This document shows, in pieces, positions 30,373 to 41,397 of a DNA stretch of 64,000 bases (position 1 is its first letter; every line of letters begins with the position of its first letter). The stretch comes from Callorhinus ursinus (lineage: Eukaryota; Chordata; Mammalia; Carnivora; Otariidae): NCBI RefSeq assembly GCF_003265705.1, contig NW_020313288.1, positions 3,135,616 to 3,199,615 of the forward strand, given 5' to 3'. The position numbers and the translations under genes are program-made. The notes beneath the pieces were generated by a model, which saw nothing but the letters and a program-made list of their open reading frames with translations, had not been told where the DNA came from and made no database searches.

Positions 30373-30548
30373 ATTTTTTAAGATTTTATTTGAGAGCGAG
30401 GGAGCGAACACAAGCAGGGTGAAGGGCAGCGGGAGAAGCAGGCTCCCCACCGAGCAAGGAGCCTGATGAGGGACTCTATCCCAGGACCCTGAGATCATGA
30501 CCTCAGCCAAAGGCAGATGCTTAATGACTGAGCCACACAGGCACCCCT
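30373..30548 (-). mobile_element. SINEC copy
   Basis: Reverse copy ending GAGCCACACAGGCACCCC. Confidence 0.85.
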
Positions 30549-30584
30549 GTATTTTGGCATATTTTAAAGTAGATTATAGACCAG

Positions 30585-30770
30585 GGGCGCCTGGGTGGCT
30601 CCATCAATTAAGCATCCGACTCTTGATTTTGGCTCCGGTCATGATCTCAGGGTCATGAGATCAAACCCTGTGTTGGGCTCTGCGCTGGGTGTAGAGCCTG
30701 CTCAAGATTCTCTCTTCCTCTCCCTCTGCCCCTCCCCCCACCACACACACGCTCTCTTAAAAAAATTATA
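30585..30770 (+). mobile_element. SINEC copy
   Basis: Plus copy starting GGGGCGCCTGGGTGGCTCCA. Confidence 0.85.
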
Positions 30771-30982
30771 GACCTAATAATATCTCACCCTTTAATGCTT
30801 CAGCATGTAACTCTGAAAATGATATCATTAAATGGCAGTACCATTTTAATATTGATATCGTGATCACCTTTAAAAATGAACAGTTCCCTAACATCTAATA
30901 AATTATTAGTATGTGTTCTTCTTCCCAGCCTTACTGAAATACAATTGATATATAACATTGTGTAAATTTAAGGTGTACAACA

Positions 30983-31156
30983 GGGGCGCCTGGGTGGCTT
31001 AGTCGGTTAAGCGTCCAATTTCAGCTCAGGTCATGGTCTCAGGGTCCTCGGATCGAGCCCCAGATTGGGCTCCCTGCTCAGCAGGTGTCTGCTTCTGCTT
31101 TTCCCTGTGCCCCGTCCCCCCTGCTCATGCTCTCTAATAAAATTTTTTAAAAAACA
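30983..31156 (+). mobile_element. SINEC copy inside an L1 relic
   Basis: Flanked by AAGGTGTACAAC at 30971 and 31157. Confidence 0.9.
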
Positions 31157-31414
31157 AGGTGTACAACGTAGTAATTTTATACTAGTGATATGTATATATC
31201 ACCATACATGTATTATATAATACATATCACTAAATATATATATAATATGTATAGTGGTATATGTATATTACATATAGTGATACACACACACACACATATA
31301 TGCATGTTTATGGATACACAAATGATCACCACAGTAATACTAGTTAACACGTTCACCATCCCACATAGTTACAATTTTTTTCTGGTTATGAGAACTTTCT
31401 TTTCCCAATTTTTT

Positions 31415-31610
31415 AAAAATTATTTTAAATATTTTATTTGAGAGAGAGATTTTACTTAAGAGCATGAGCAAGGCGAGCAGCAGGTAGAGGGAGAGGGGAA
31501 AGCAGGCTCCCCATGGAGCAGGGAGCCCAAGCGGGACTCGATCCCAGGACACTTAGATCATGACCTGAGCCGAAGGCAGACGCTTAACGACTGAGCCCCC
31601 CAGATGTCTC
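31415..31610 (-). mobile_element. SINEC copy
   Basis: Reverse copy with a small internal insertion near 31450. Confidence 0.8.
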
Positions 31611-32201
31611 TTTTCCAGCTTTATCGAGCCATAGTTGACATAGAGCAGTGTGTAAGTTTGCGGTATAAGGCATATATTGTGCACTGATGAGCAGTCACCA
31701 TCCATCTCACTTGTGATGAGAACCCTTAGCAACTTCCCCGTAGACCACACAGAGGTGCGAACTCTGGTCCTGCTGTGTATCAGACCCCCAGGGCCTATTT
31801 ATTTCATCCCTGCCCCACTGCCTCTACCCCCCACCCAGCCTACGGTAACCACAAATGTGGTCTCTGAGTTTAGTTTGTTTTTTTAGGGTGTGTTCTTATG
31901 GAAAAAATAATAATCCTCGTCAGGGAAGGGTGTATATATGGTATGTGACCTAGAGAAGTAATATCTAAGGTCTAAGAGGATAATTTCCAAAATTATTTCA
32001 AAATGAGAGACAATGGGAGAAGAGGCCACCGTCCACACAGACAGCGAAAGGAGAGGAAATATTTTGTTGACAAAACCATGTGTGAGTGCACAACGTAGAC
32101 ATCATACAGCCTCACTGGGTAGATGGGCCTATTTTCATCCTGGGAATCAGGACAAAATGCTGCGTGGAAGTGGTGGTTTCTGCTTCTTTCATCGGATGCA
32201 G

Positions 32202-33015
32202 AGAAACGTGTGAGGTGCCCAGCCCCCCGGGACCCCAACCGTGAGTGGGATTGCTGTGTCCAGAAGGGGGTGAGCTTCCCAGCTCACAGAGACCACTGGG
32301 GATGGCTCTGGCTCACAGCTGTGGTCCTGGGGTCTCCGTGGAGCATCGAGCCCTCTCACGGTCAAGGCCAACAACCGAACCCTCAGCTCCATCCTGCTCA
32401 CCTTCCTCACCTTCTGTTTCCCTGCTCCTTATGCCTCATTGGCTGTCAAACTGCCTTCAGAGTGGTTTCTACCATGGCTGTTTCCACTGTTTTGGTCCAA
32501 AGCATCACTGTGGTCTTGGCCTTCAAGGTCATCACACCAGGGAAGAGAGTGCACCAGGGAAGACAGTGTGGCCACGGGTGCTAACAGGGGCACCTAACTC
32601 CATCATTCCCATCCGCTCCCGGATCTCCGGCTCCCTGGGAGGTCTGGCTGGGAACCTCGCCCCCTTCACTGACACAGACACCCCACCCCACCCCACCCCC
32701 GCCGAGCCTGGGTGCGTCCTCTTCACGTGCAGCCAGGGCTCAGTCACTGCCTTCTACTGTGTCCCGGGATGCCCAGGCCCCCCAGCCCCGAGCAGCTTCA
32801 TGGTGGTGAAGCCGAGTTCCTGATGTCCAGCATGCTGGCGTTCTGCGGCATCCGGGCTCCCTCCTCCCCACCTGCCGCAGCACTGAGAGCAAGGTCGTGG
32901 TGGCTGGGAGACCGTCTCCATCCAGCATCCAGCACGGGGCTGCGAGGCCGCATCTTTGCCCCCAGGCCACGTTATCACACCGAGACCTGGCCGGAACACC
33001 CTGCGAGGGGTATGG
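32202..33015 (+). pseudogene. V2R pseudogene transmembrane exon
   Basis: Starts near ATGCAG|AGAAACG. Cysteine-rich tail (CCVQKGVSF), then helices with VKANNRTLSSILLTF, TMAVSTVLVQSITVVLAFKV, GAPNSIIPI, FTDTDT, GSVTAFYCV, SMLAFCGI and IFAPR. The matches hop between frames, so several indels are present. A (CACCC)n expansion at 32684-32700 lies in the extracellular loop region. Confidence 0.85.
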
Positions 33016-33033
33016 TGTAAGGTTCTAAGGGCA

Positions 33034-33247
33034 GGGGCGCCTGGGTGGCTCAGTCGTCAAGCGTCTGCCTTCGGCCCGGGTCTTGGTCCCAGGGTCCTGG
33101 GATCGAGCCCCGCATCGGGCTCCCTGCTCGGCGGGAAGCCTGCTTCTCCCTCTCCCACTCCCCCTGCTTGTGTTCCTGCTCTCGCTGTGTCTCTCTCGGT
33201 CAAATAAATAAATAAAATCTAAAAAAAAAAAAAAAAAAAAAAAAAAG
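33034..33247 (+). mobile_element. SINEC copy with long A tail
   Basis: Flanked by AAGGTTCTAAGGGCA and AAGGTTCTGAGGGCA. The pure A tail of over 20 nt suggests a fairly recent insertion, just after the V2R relic. Confidence 0.9.
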
Positions 33248-33299
33248 GTTCTGAGGGCAATAAGCATCTTGGATCAAAGAATGACATTTAACCAATAAA

Positions 33300-36100
33300 T
33301 CATACTTTTCCACAAAGTCTTGTTGAGAAAAAGATGAACCCTACTGACCCAGATACAAAGGGACTGCCTGTATGTTAGTGGAAACCACTGAAGTCAGACT
33401 GCAGTTGCCGGGACGTGACTGCTGCCGTGGGTATCCCTGCCCCTTAAATCTACTCGCGAGTCCTGGCTCGTCACCCCTCACCATATACACCATGGCTCAT
33501 TTTTCCCATCTTCTCTCCCGTGTTTCCAACCACCTCTCTAGCCTGGGAACCAAATGACGCATGCAAATGGCTAAGTCGGTCTTATATATTTTCCTTTTAA
33601 AAAGAGCAAAGAGGGAGAGGTCTGAGCCTGGAGAACTTGGGGAGACCAGATCCCGCTCTTCACGCCCTGGGTAGCTCCCACAGACACCGCCACGCGTGCT
33701 GGGAGAGGCCAGCCGCCTCATCATGCGCGGATACTCACAAGGCCCTGCCAAGGCTCCCGCGGGCAGCCGTGCGGGAGGCCAGCCCGCCAGCGGATCCTTT
33801 GCCTCAGGCTGGTGTTCAGATGGCATTAACCTCATGACAGACCTCCAGCCAGAAGCCCCTGCTAAGCAGCTTCTAAATTCCTGATCCAAAGAAACTATAA
33901 GATCCTATTTACTGCTGTCTCAAGTCTGGGGATAACGCGATGCATCAACAGTCAAGTAGAACAAAGACCTGGGAAGCCGGCATTCCAGACACCCCTGCAG
34001 GGGGGACCGTGTATGTGGGTCGCTCACTTGATTAAATCTCTCAAGCCAGAGCGGACTCCAGCTGAGAAGGTTCTTCTCTGTCCCCGGACTCTGCCGCGGT
34101 CTTGCTGGTACGGATGCACGCGGTAGGAATGCTTGTTGTTGGACGAGGCGAGGTTTGTCCTCATTAACACAACCATCACTTCTCCTTTTGCCCGTTTCAT
34201 TGAACCATTGGATTTCTTCACTTCGACAGAATAAGCACTGAAATCTCATCATCTCAATGCTTCCTGAGGTACTTGTGATGTTTTAAGTACAGACTGGATT
34301 TCCCTGGTCTCCATCCAGGAGCCGAAACATCACGCCACGGCCCCTGGGGTGGACCAAGGATGGAGGTCCGTGGCCTTCACGTCCCGAGCCTGCTGCCCTT
34401 CCCATCGTCATCCCGCCGGCTCGAGACGGGCCCCTCACTGAGATGGAAGGATGGGGGACAGGGCAGGATATGGGGGGAGAGACTTGGTGCTTCTGCAGCC
34501 TTCGAGGGAGACCAACCCCATCTGTAAGAGCAGCCCTTGGACTGTTGGTCTCTATCCTACACAGAATGATCAAGATCGACTAGTACCGTGACCTACTCCA
34601 GAACACGTAGAGTCCACTCTCCTCGGAGACACTGGATGTGCTTATGGCCTGGCAAGAGATTTAGTTCTGTGCCCCAGACTTCCGGGGACAACTTGGTTTT
34701 TGCCTGATGCTGCCTGAGCCACGATGCTTTCCAAAGCACAAGCTCCTCTCCGGGGCCAAAACATTCCAGGGCCTGCCCACTCCCAGTGGCATGGTGTGGT
34801 AACCCTGCCCTGCGGTCCCGTGGCCCCTTGAGGCCGGTACCCACTCATCCTCTCACGTATTTCTCAAGACCGCCCAAGTTGACCCGCTGTTCACACGGGA
34901 GGCGCGCCATATCCCAGGCTTCAAAGTCTTTGCGGAAACGTCGGCAGCCGCCCCACCGGGCTGCGCCCTAGGCTCGGGCATCCATTATGCTTGTCATCAT
35001 TGGAGTTCCCTAGTAACGAGGTCACAACATGAGCTCCTGGGTGGACCACCCAGACAGACAGGCAGACCCCAACTTCGGCTGGAGGAGAGGCCCCAGAGTC
35101 CCAGGCGGCTGACATGAGCTAACTTTGCCTTCATCAGGCCAGGTGGTTTTCCTAAGGCCATGACTCTGCTCTTGCTCACACGGGTTGATGGGCAGTGGGG
35201 ACAGGCAGCAGCCTCTAGTTCAACACGGTGCCGCAGAAACCATCCCCGACCTTTTGCCACACCACATCTCTGCCTCCCCTGCTCCGGGAAACTCTCTAGG
35301 CCTCAGACTCCAGAGTACCACCCCTGAGAGCTGAAACTCTCAAGCAGAGGGACCCTGACCTCCTTCCCTGGTCTGGCTCTCTCAGACATGACAGATAAGT
35401 TTGAGATGCATTATTTGCCTAAGTTTTCACCGTTGGCAAGCACTTTCACGCTTACGTTTGTGTTATTTGCGACAACGTTTACTGTATTGTTGTCAAAACC
35501 CATAACCTAAAGACGTTTTCATGTGGGAAATTTGAGTGACATCCATTGTAGCCAAACACAGAATTTCCTGGAGCTGTTACAAGCCACACAGTTGTCTTCC
35601 GTATTCTCTACTGGACACTGCCCCCCATAACCCTGGAACCCCCTCCCCACAGTCTCCCGATACACAAGCTCAAAAGCAGGGTCCTAAATCTATATGGATG
35701 GAAGTTGTGCAGGTGATTCGACAGTGCAACCCTTAGACCAGAGCCAGTTTGGGCCTACTTCAGGAAACTGGTCTTAGAGCGCTAAAACACTGTAGTCAAG
35801 AGTGTTTCCTCAGCCACTGGCTATACTTCTGGACCCTGGCTTCTTCCGACCCTCTCTGGATGCATCATTCTGGGGCAATTTCCTTCGGTCATCAATAGAA
35901 TATTCAATATTGTTTGATTTTAGTTTGTAGCTACAAGTGACAGAACACCCAATTCAAACTACCCTTCTATGGAGAAAATGTGTTGTCTTCACAGAAAGAG
36001 GAAAGAAGCCGTAGCCCCGGGCTTAGCTGTATCGGGCATTCATCTACATCCTCTGTGAGGCCAGTTCATCATGTGCATCCTCCATCTCGGTGACTTGCTG
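33300..36100. other. Intergenic, nothing firm
   Basis: No coding family text on either strand and no young repeat. Probably old, unrecognised transposon debris between the V2R relic and the THOP1 3' end. Confidence 0.4.
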
Positions 36101-36319
36101 AGGCAGGGGGCTGACCTTACGTGGAAGGGGCCCTGCCCGGCGCCTCGGGTTGGAGGCACAGGCATCCCGAGCAGACGCACGCTCTAACAGAAGCAGGGCA
36201 CGGAGGGGCCTCAACAGGAGCCTGGAAATGCAGTTTGTCCGTGCAGAGATGCGCTGTGTCAGGAAACAGACACTGGATTCTGAAGGCTTTGTTCAAAAAA
36301 AAAAAAAAAAAAAAAAAAG

Positions 36320-36497
36320 TAGGGGCGCCTGGGCGGCTCAGTTGGTTAAGCGGCTGCCTTCCGCTCAGGTCATGATCCCAGGGTCCGGGGATGGAGCCCC
36401 ACATTGGGTTCCTTGCTCAGCGGGGAGCCTGCTTCTCCCTATGCCCGCCCCTCCCCCCTGCTCCCTCTCTCTCCAGTAAATGAAATCTTTAGAAAAA
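36320..36497 (+). mobile_element. SINEC copy
   Basis: Preceded by a run of about 23 A. Confidence 0.85.
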
Positions 36498-37479
36498 GAA
36501 AAGAAACAACTTCATCCGTTCCATTTGCTTGGCCAGTAGATTTAAGTACTGCATTTCTTTTAGGCTTGTCTAGGAGATCAAGACACCTGTCCAACATCTT
36601 AGAAGGACGTCCGTCCAAGGGACCTTCTAGCACGTTCTCTGAGGTGTGAGCCTCGAATGGCTACGTGTGGCGAGGCCCTGCCACCCTGCGGACATATCCC
36701 GCACTGCAGTCTGCCTGCTTGCTCCGTTGATTCTGCAAATACCCACCAACTCCCACGGGGGATGCAGCATCGACCTCAGAAAGGCCGCACATGGGCTGGG
36801 AGAACACGTGGGAGATATTTGCTGGCCTTTCACGGTTAGGCTGAGGGTCCATTTTAAGTTCATTTTCACGCAGAGTGTAAGCCGGAGGATCAAGGCTCAG
36901 GCTTTACCACACGCGGGCCCGCCGGCTGAAAAGGGACTCCTTCCCTACCGACTTGCAGCGATGCCTTCAGTGCAAATGCAGACGTCTCCTACGTGTGGGT
37001 CTGCTCCTGGACCTCGGTTTCTTCCGCTCCACCAGTGATTCTGTCCATCCCTGTGCCCAAACCACACCGCGGCTTCATGACCGTGGCTAACAGTCTTGGG
37101 TCACGAACGGTGAACGTCCTCCAGATTTCAAGGCCTCCTCGGCCACTTGAGCTTCTCTGCATTTTAATATAGATTTTAGAATCATCAATTAGTTTCTACA
37201 AGAAAAAAAAATCTGCTGGAATTTTAACTGGGATCGCGCCGTGTCTGTAGACCCACGGGCGGCGGGGAGAACGGGCGTCTCCCGAGCCTCTCTGCTCGGT
37301 GAAAGAGCTCTACGCCTCCTCTCTTCTCGCCTCCCTCCCTCAACAGGAGTCTGCGTTCTCAGGGCAGAAAGCTGTATGTCTCTTGTCCAGCTCACTCCCA
37401 CGTGTTTGATGTTTGACGCTATTACAACTAGTGATCTTTTCAACACGTAATTATCTCCGGTTCCAAGTACTTCTGCTCT

Positions 37480-38065
37480 AGCAGAGACACGGGGAGGAGG
37501 CCCTTCGCCGAAGACACACGGACGGCAAGCAAGCGCGTCAGGAGTGGCTCGACATCGTTCGCCAGGAGGGAGAAGCAAAGTAAACCCACAGTGAGAGGCC
37601 ACTTCACGCCTACCCGAATAGCTGAAATCCACTTCTAGAAAGCTGAAAGCCCACGTCCACACACAGGCAGGTACACGAATGCGCACTCCCGAGAGCCCCA
37701 AACTGGAACCAACCCCAAAGCGGACCAGGTGAATAGACAAACATTCACATACGAGGCAATCGCGTGCACCAAGAATAAGGGGCCCACAGGACGCCTCTCG
37801 AGGTAATGACCCTCGGCGTAAGAAGCCAGACAAAACCAGAGCGAGGACATCCTGTACAGGTTGGTTCACACAAGCCGTAAGAAAACGGACCGTACCTGCA
37901 GCGACAGAAGCAGGTGAACGGCCGTGTGGGGCACGGCAGGGCTGCAGAGCCCCCAGGAAACGGCGAGTCACACTGTGTCATCCTGACTGTGGTCATGCTT
38001 CCACGAGGACAAACGAGCGTCGAAACTTTAAACGTGTGATTTTCATGGAAATTTTACCTCCACGA
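37480..38065 (+). mobile_element. Diverged L1 3' fragment
   Basis: L1 3' landmarks in order but CpG-enriched: CAGTGAGAGGCCACTTCACG, CACACAGGCAGGTACACGAA, AACCAACCCCAAAGCGGACC. The antisense-looking stretch 37160-37450 before it is probably a second LINE piece. Confidence 0.55.
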
Positions 38066-38099
38066 AGCTATTAACCATAAACACAGGCACAGCCCCTGC

Positions 38100-40900
38100 A
38101 GACGGGGCCCTGTCCTGAGAGGCGGGGACAGAAGCCGCAGGAGGGCCTGGGGCCAGTCCCGATCTCCCGGCTCAGGGGCGGTGAGGACCGCTAAGTCCCT
38201 CCCGGACCAGAACCAACACAACCCTCCCCGCGCCCCCGGCGTCCACCCTCCCTGATTACCTCCACACCCCCAGGCGGAGGGGGGCCCCGACTGTCCCGGA
38301 GGCTGAGAGGCCGGTGTGTTGTGGCGAGCCCAGCTTGAGCTGTCCCGTATGGGAGGGGGGGGGCGTCGGTGGGGATGGGGCCGGGGACAGGGCACTGCGG
38401 GTTGCAGGTGACAAGGGCTGCTCAGAGTGGCTGAAGCAGGAAAGGGAACTCAGGGTTCATCAGTGCACAGCTCGGGGCAGCCTTCCTCGTGGGTCCGGTC
38501 CCCCCCGGGTCACCGAGCATGGCTCCGTGTACCCTACAGCCTATATTCTCCCAGTCTCAAGTCAGGGTGGGGGGACAGGGGTCACCGAACTTCTACTCCC
38601 AGTTTCAACACAAGTCACGGGCCTGACAGCACCAGCCCAGTGAGGCTACGTGTCACGGTGAACCGCACTCTGGCTGGAGAGATGGCCCGCAGTGCCTGCC
38701 CTAGCCTGGGACCATGGGCCCCTCCGGGACTGAGCGGTCCCCCCACCTCCTGCGTGGCAGGGCGGGCTGGGAAGCCCAGGGAAGGTCTGGGGTGGTAAGG
38801 ATGAGACCACACCAGCCTGTGCCCCCTTTGCGGCCAGGATTAGCTCGGTTTCCTGGGTCACGTGGGCTCCCCCCTGGCCTAACCTGGGCTGGAAGTCCCC
38901 CCAGACCCCACTCACCCCACAAGCCAAGGCTGAGACTCGAACCCAGGATCCACATGGGAGTTCCCAGAACGAGAAAGCCGTGCTCACTGCCGAGGCCGCA
39001 CCGAGTCGGGTCCTGCCAGGCTGCTGGCTCCGGCTGGCACTGCTGGATGAGGGTGCCCAGGAAGGAGTGGACATGGCCCCGGCCCTGAGATGCCCCCGGC
39101 TGAACAGCCCCGGGGGGAGGCGTCACACGACAGCCCCTCAGCTCCCTCGGGAGGAAAGTGGCTGCTCAAGGCCACCGGCCGGAGGGATCCAATAGCTCTC
39201 CCTGGTGTCCTGAACCAAACCTGAGAGCAGGTGTGCGGCATCCTCCCGAGCCCACTGGCCCACTCAGGGACACAGGAGGGCTGTGGCTCTGTCCCCATCC
39301 CCGGCCCCCAGCTGCCCAGCACACCGCTGGTGTGGTGTGTGCCAGCAGCCCACCTGGGTTTTGCACAAGGACCAGGTCGTGGCCGTCTGGGGGCTCTGCA
39401 CGGGGAAAGGCAAGGGCAGCTCAGCCCCCCGACATGCCTACTGCTGGACAGAGGCCCCTGATGGCAGCCCAGGTGTGGTCTGTTGGTTGTCTTTGCCCCT
39501 TCTTGGGCCCCAGCTGATTTAAGTGTAAGCAACAGCGGCCTGGAACGGTCTCAACCTCTTTTTTTTTTTTTTTTTTAACATTTTATTTATTTGACAGAGA
39601 CACACAGCGAGAGAGGGAACACAAGCAGGGGGAGCGGGAGAGGGGGAAGCAGGCTTCCCGCTGAGCAGGGAGCCCGATGCGGGGCTCGATCCCAGGACCC
39701 CGGGATCATGACCTGAGCCGAAGGCAGAGGCTTAACGACTGAGCCACCCAGGCGCCCCTCAACCTCCACCTTCTTAGCAGCGCCCTCGAACGCTGGGAGC
39801 ACGCCAGCTCTGGGCCCCAGTCCCCCGCCCTCTCGGGCGCAGAGGTGTGAGCAGGAAGTAAGCCAGGTGTGCCTGCGGGCAGCGGCCACAGCCCAGGCCA
39901 CAGCCGACTAGCCTAGAGCTGGTGAGAACGGGCTGGGCAAGGGGGCAGACCTTCCCGAGGTGCCAGCCTGACAGGCATGGCCGCCTGCCTCAGGGAGAAG
40001 GGTCAGGGAGCTGTGGGGTTCCTCATTCCGCGGATCATGGATCGGTCCCCTTTGCGGGGGGGGGGGGGTGATGACAGACTGGTGGGGACAATTCCAGGGC
40101 AGGTGGCAGGGCTCCCAAAGAGCTCAAAGACCAGGGAAGACAGAACACACAGGTTGGCCCAGACCAAAGGAACGTGGTGGGGATACCTGCCGGTCCTGCT
40201 CAGGAACCCCTTCCGGATTTCCACGACCAGGAAGTATCCCCTAAGACATTTTGAAGAATTACCAGAGGACCCAGGAAGGCCGCCCATCCCCATGGCCCAG
40301 GCTTGGCTGTGTTGCTACCAGCCAGAGGGAGCTGAGCCAAGAGGACCACATGTGCCTTCGTCTTCAAGGTCACATGGTCCAGAGAGGTCACAGCCTGGCC
40401 TCCAGCAGCTGCGCCCATTAATCAAACCGTCAAATCACAAATCCCTAGGTCTGGCCAAGGGGCCGGGACAGGAGCTGTGCCCAGTGGGGGGGCTCCAGGG
40501 CCCCAGGGCGGGCGGCCGCTTGCTGCTGAGGCGCGGGCGGGCGGGCGTGGCCTCCCACCTTCTTGGAAGACCTGAGCCTGGTCCAACACGGGCCGGGGCC
40601 GCACAGGGAGGGAGAGGTTGGCGGGAAACAGACCCCTCCTGGTGAGCGATACCGCACACCAGTTCCGCGATTCCCCTCGGCACCCCCGCACGCAGTCCGA
40701 CAGCTCAGCAGGCTCCGAGACCCCAACCTGTCACAGCCCAGAGTGCGCCAGCACAGCGCAGCCTCCGACCGCCCCGTGTCCCTGGCCTGAGGGCTGATCG
40801 CCAAGCACATCCGGGGGTGACGGGCGCACCGTGTGACAACGGACAGTCTGCTAGTCTGCGGTAGAAGCACAAGAGCCAGAGACCAGGCCAAGAGTCTCTT
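38100..40900. other. GC-rich intergenic DNA beyond the THOP1 3' end
   Basis: Long overlapping open frames on both strands come from high GC content. None has recognisable domains or consistent splice signals. Contains one SINEC and a G-run at 40058-40067. Confidence 0.4.
39559..39758 (-). mobile_element. SINEC copy
   Basis: Reverse copy, low divergence, flanked by CTCAACCTC. Confidence 0.9.
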
Positions 40901-40917
40901 TCTTTTTTTTTTTTTTT

Positions 40918-40923
40918 TTTAAT
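40918..40923 (-). terminator. THOP1: Possible THOP1 poly(A) signal ATTAAA
   Basis: The minus strand reads gcagccATTAAA followed directly by an A-rich run, about 320 nt after the THOP1 stop codon. ATTAAA is the commonest variant poly(A) hexamer. The A-run could equally be a simple repeat, and no AATAAA was seen nearer the stop. Confidence 0.45.
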
Positions 40924-41241
40924 GGCTGCATTTCAAAGAACCACCGTCTTTTCACTCAGAAAACTTCCCAAGAAGGGGATGGATTAGTGCAACAAATCGG
41001 CGGGCCTGACTGGACACAAAGTTTCCCAGGCATCTCGAGGATAAGACCCCACCAGCCCAGGCTGACCACCGAGGAGACTGGAGAGGAGGAATGAACAGGG
41101 AGGACGAACACCCCCTCTCCTCACCCTGCCCCCCCCCCCGCCCTGAGCTGCAGGCCGCCCCATTTCCCGACTGGGGGCTAAAGCAACAGGGCGGCAGGAG
41201 CTAGGGTGGGGCTGGGCCTGGGCTGGCAGGGCTCTGGGGCG

Positions 41242-41397
41242 TCAGCAGGCTGGTGGCTCGCTGCTGTCCACCTGCAGGCCTTTGCTCAGGAGGAAGGCAT
41301 CCTGCTTGGGGTCTCGGCCCAGGAAGAGCTTCAGCATGACGCTGGCATCCTGGGAACCACCGGGCCTCAGGATGCAGCTTCTGTAGTCCATGCCAAC
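41242..41397 (-). CDS. THOP1: THOP1 exon 13 with stop
   Basis: Residues 637-687, [14 protein letters not shown] through [18 protein letters not shown] to PPAC and TGA at 41244-41242. The acceptor is ttcccagcag. Confidence 0.95.
   Translation of the reverse strand, partial: VGMDYRSCILRPGGSQDASVMLKLFLGRDPKQDAFLLSKGLQVDSSEPPAC

Larger units (their letters stand above)
30905..31890 (-). mobile_element. Old L1 3' fragments, antisense, split by SINEs
   Basis: Two related stretches (30905-31415 and 31611-31890) carry GAAATACAATTGATATATAAC and ATAGTTGACATAGAGCAGTG. SINE copies at 30983 and 31415 split them. A TA/CA-rich microsatellite occupies 31190-31320. Confidence 0.55.
26102..33015 (+). pseudogene. 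Vomeronasal type-2 receptor (V2R) pseudogene
   Basis: Remains of a class C GPCR pheromone receptor with V2R exon order: ligand-binding exon 3 (26102-about 26680), exon 4 (28298-28394, resuming 28581-about 28700) and the seven-helix exon (about 32202-33015). The first two keep AG acceptors. Typical V2R text is visible (TYGPYDLPLSDKGQFPSLYQ, NIHFNNSTGDQVSLDQ, VKANNRTLS, GSVTAFYCV). Several frameshifts, in-frame stops and a SINE inside exon 4 rule out a functional receptor. Exons 1-2 and the short cysteine-rich exon 5 were not found. V2R repertoires are known to be degenerate in carnivores. Confidence 0.85.

Noticed and set aside
32123..32823. Two open frames of 153 and 192 codons as a single intact 7TM receptor gene
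   Set aside because: V2R similarity moves between frames several times and conserved segments are damaged, so it is a pseudogene exon.
38054..41200. Dense set of 100-220-codon open frames on both strands
   Set aside because: GC-driven. No conserved motifs, no consistent splice signals, and all overlap each other.
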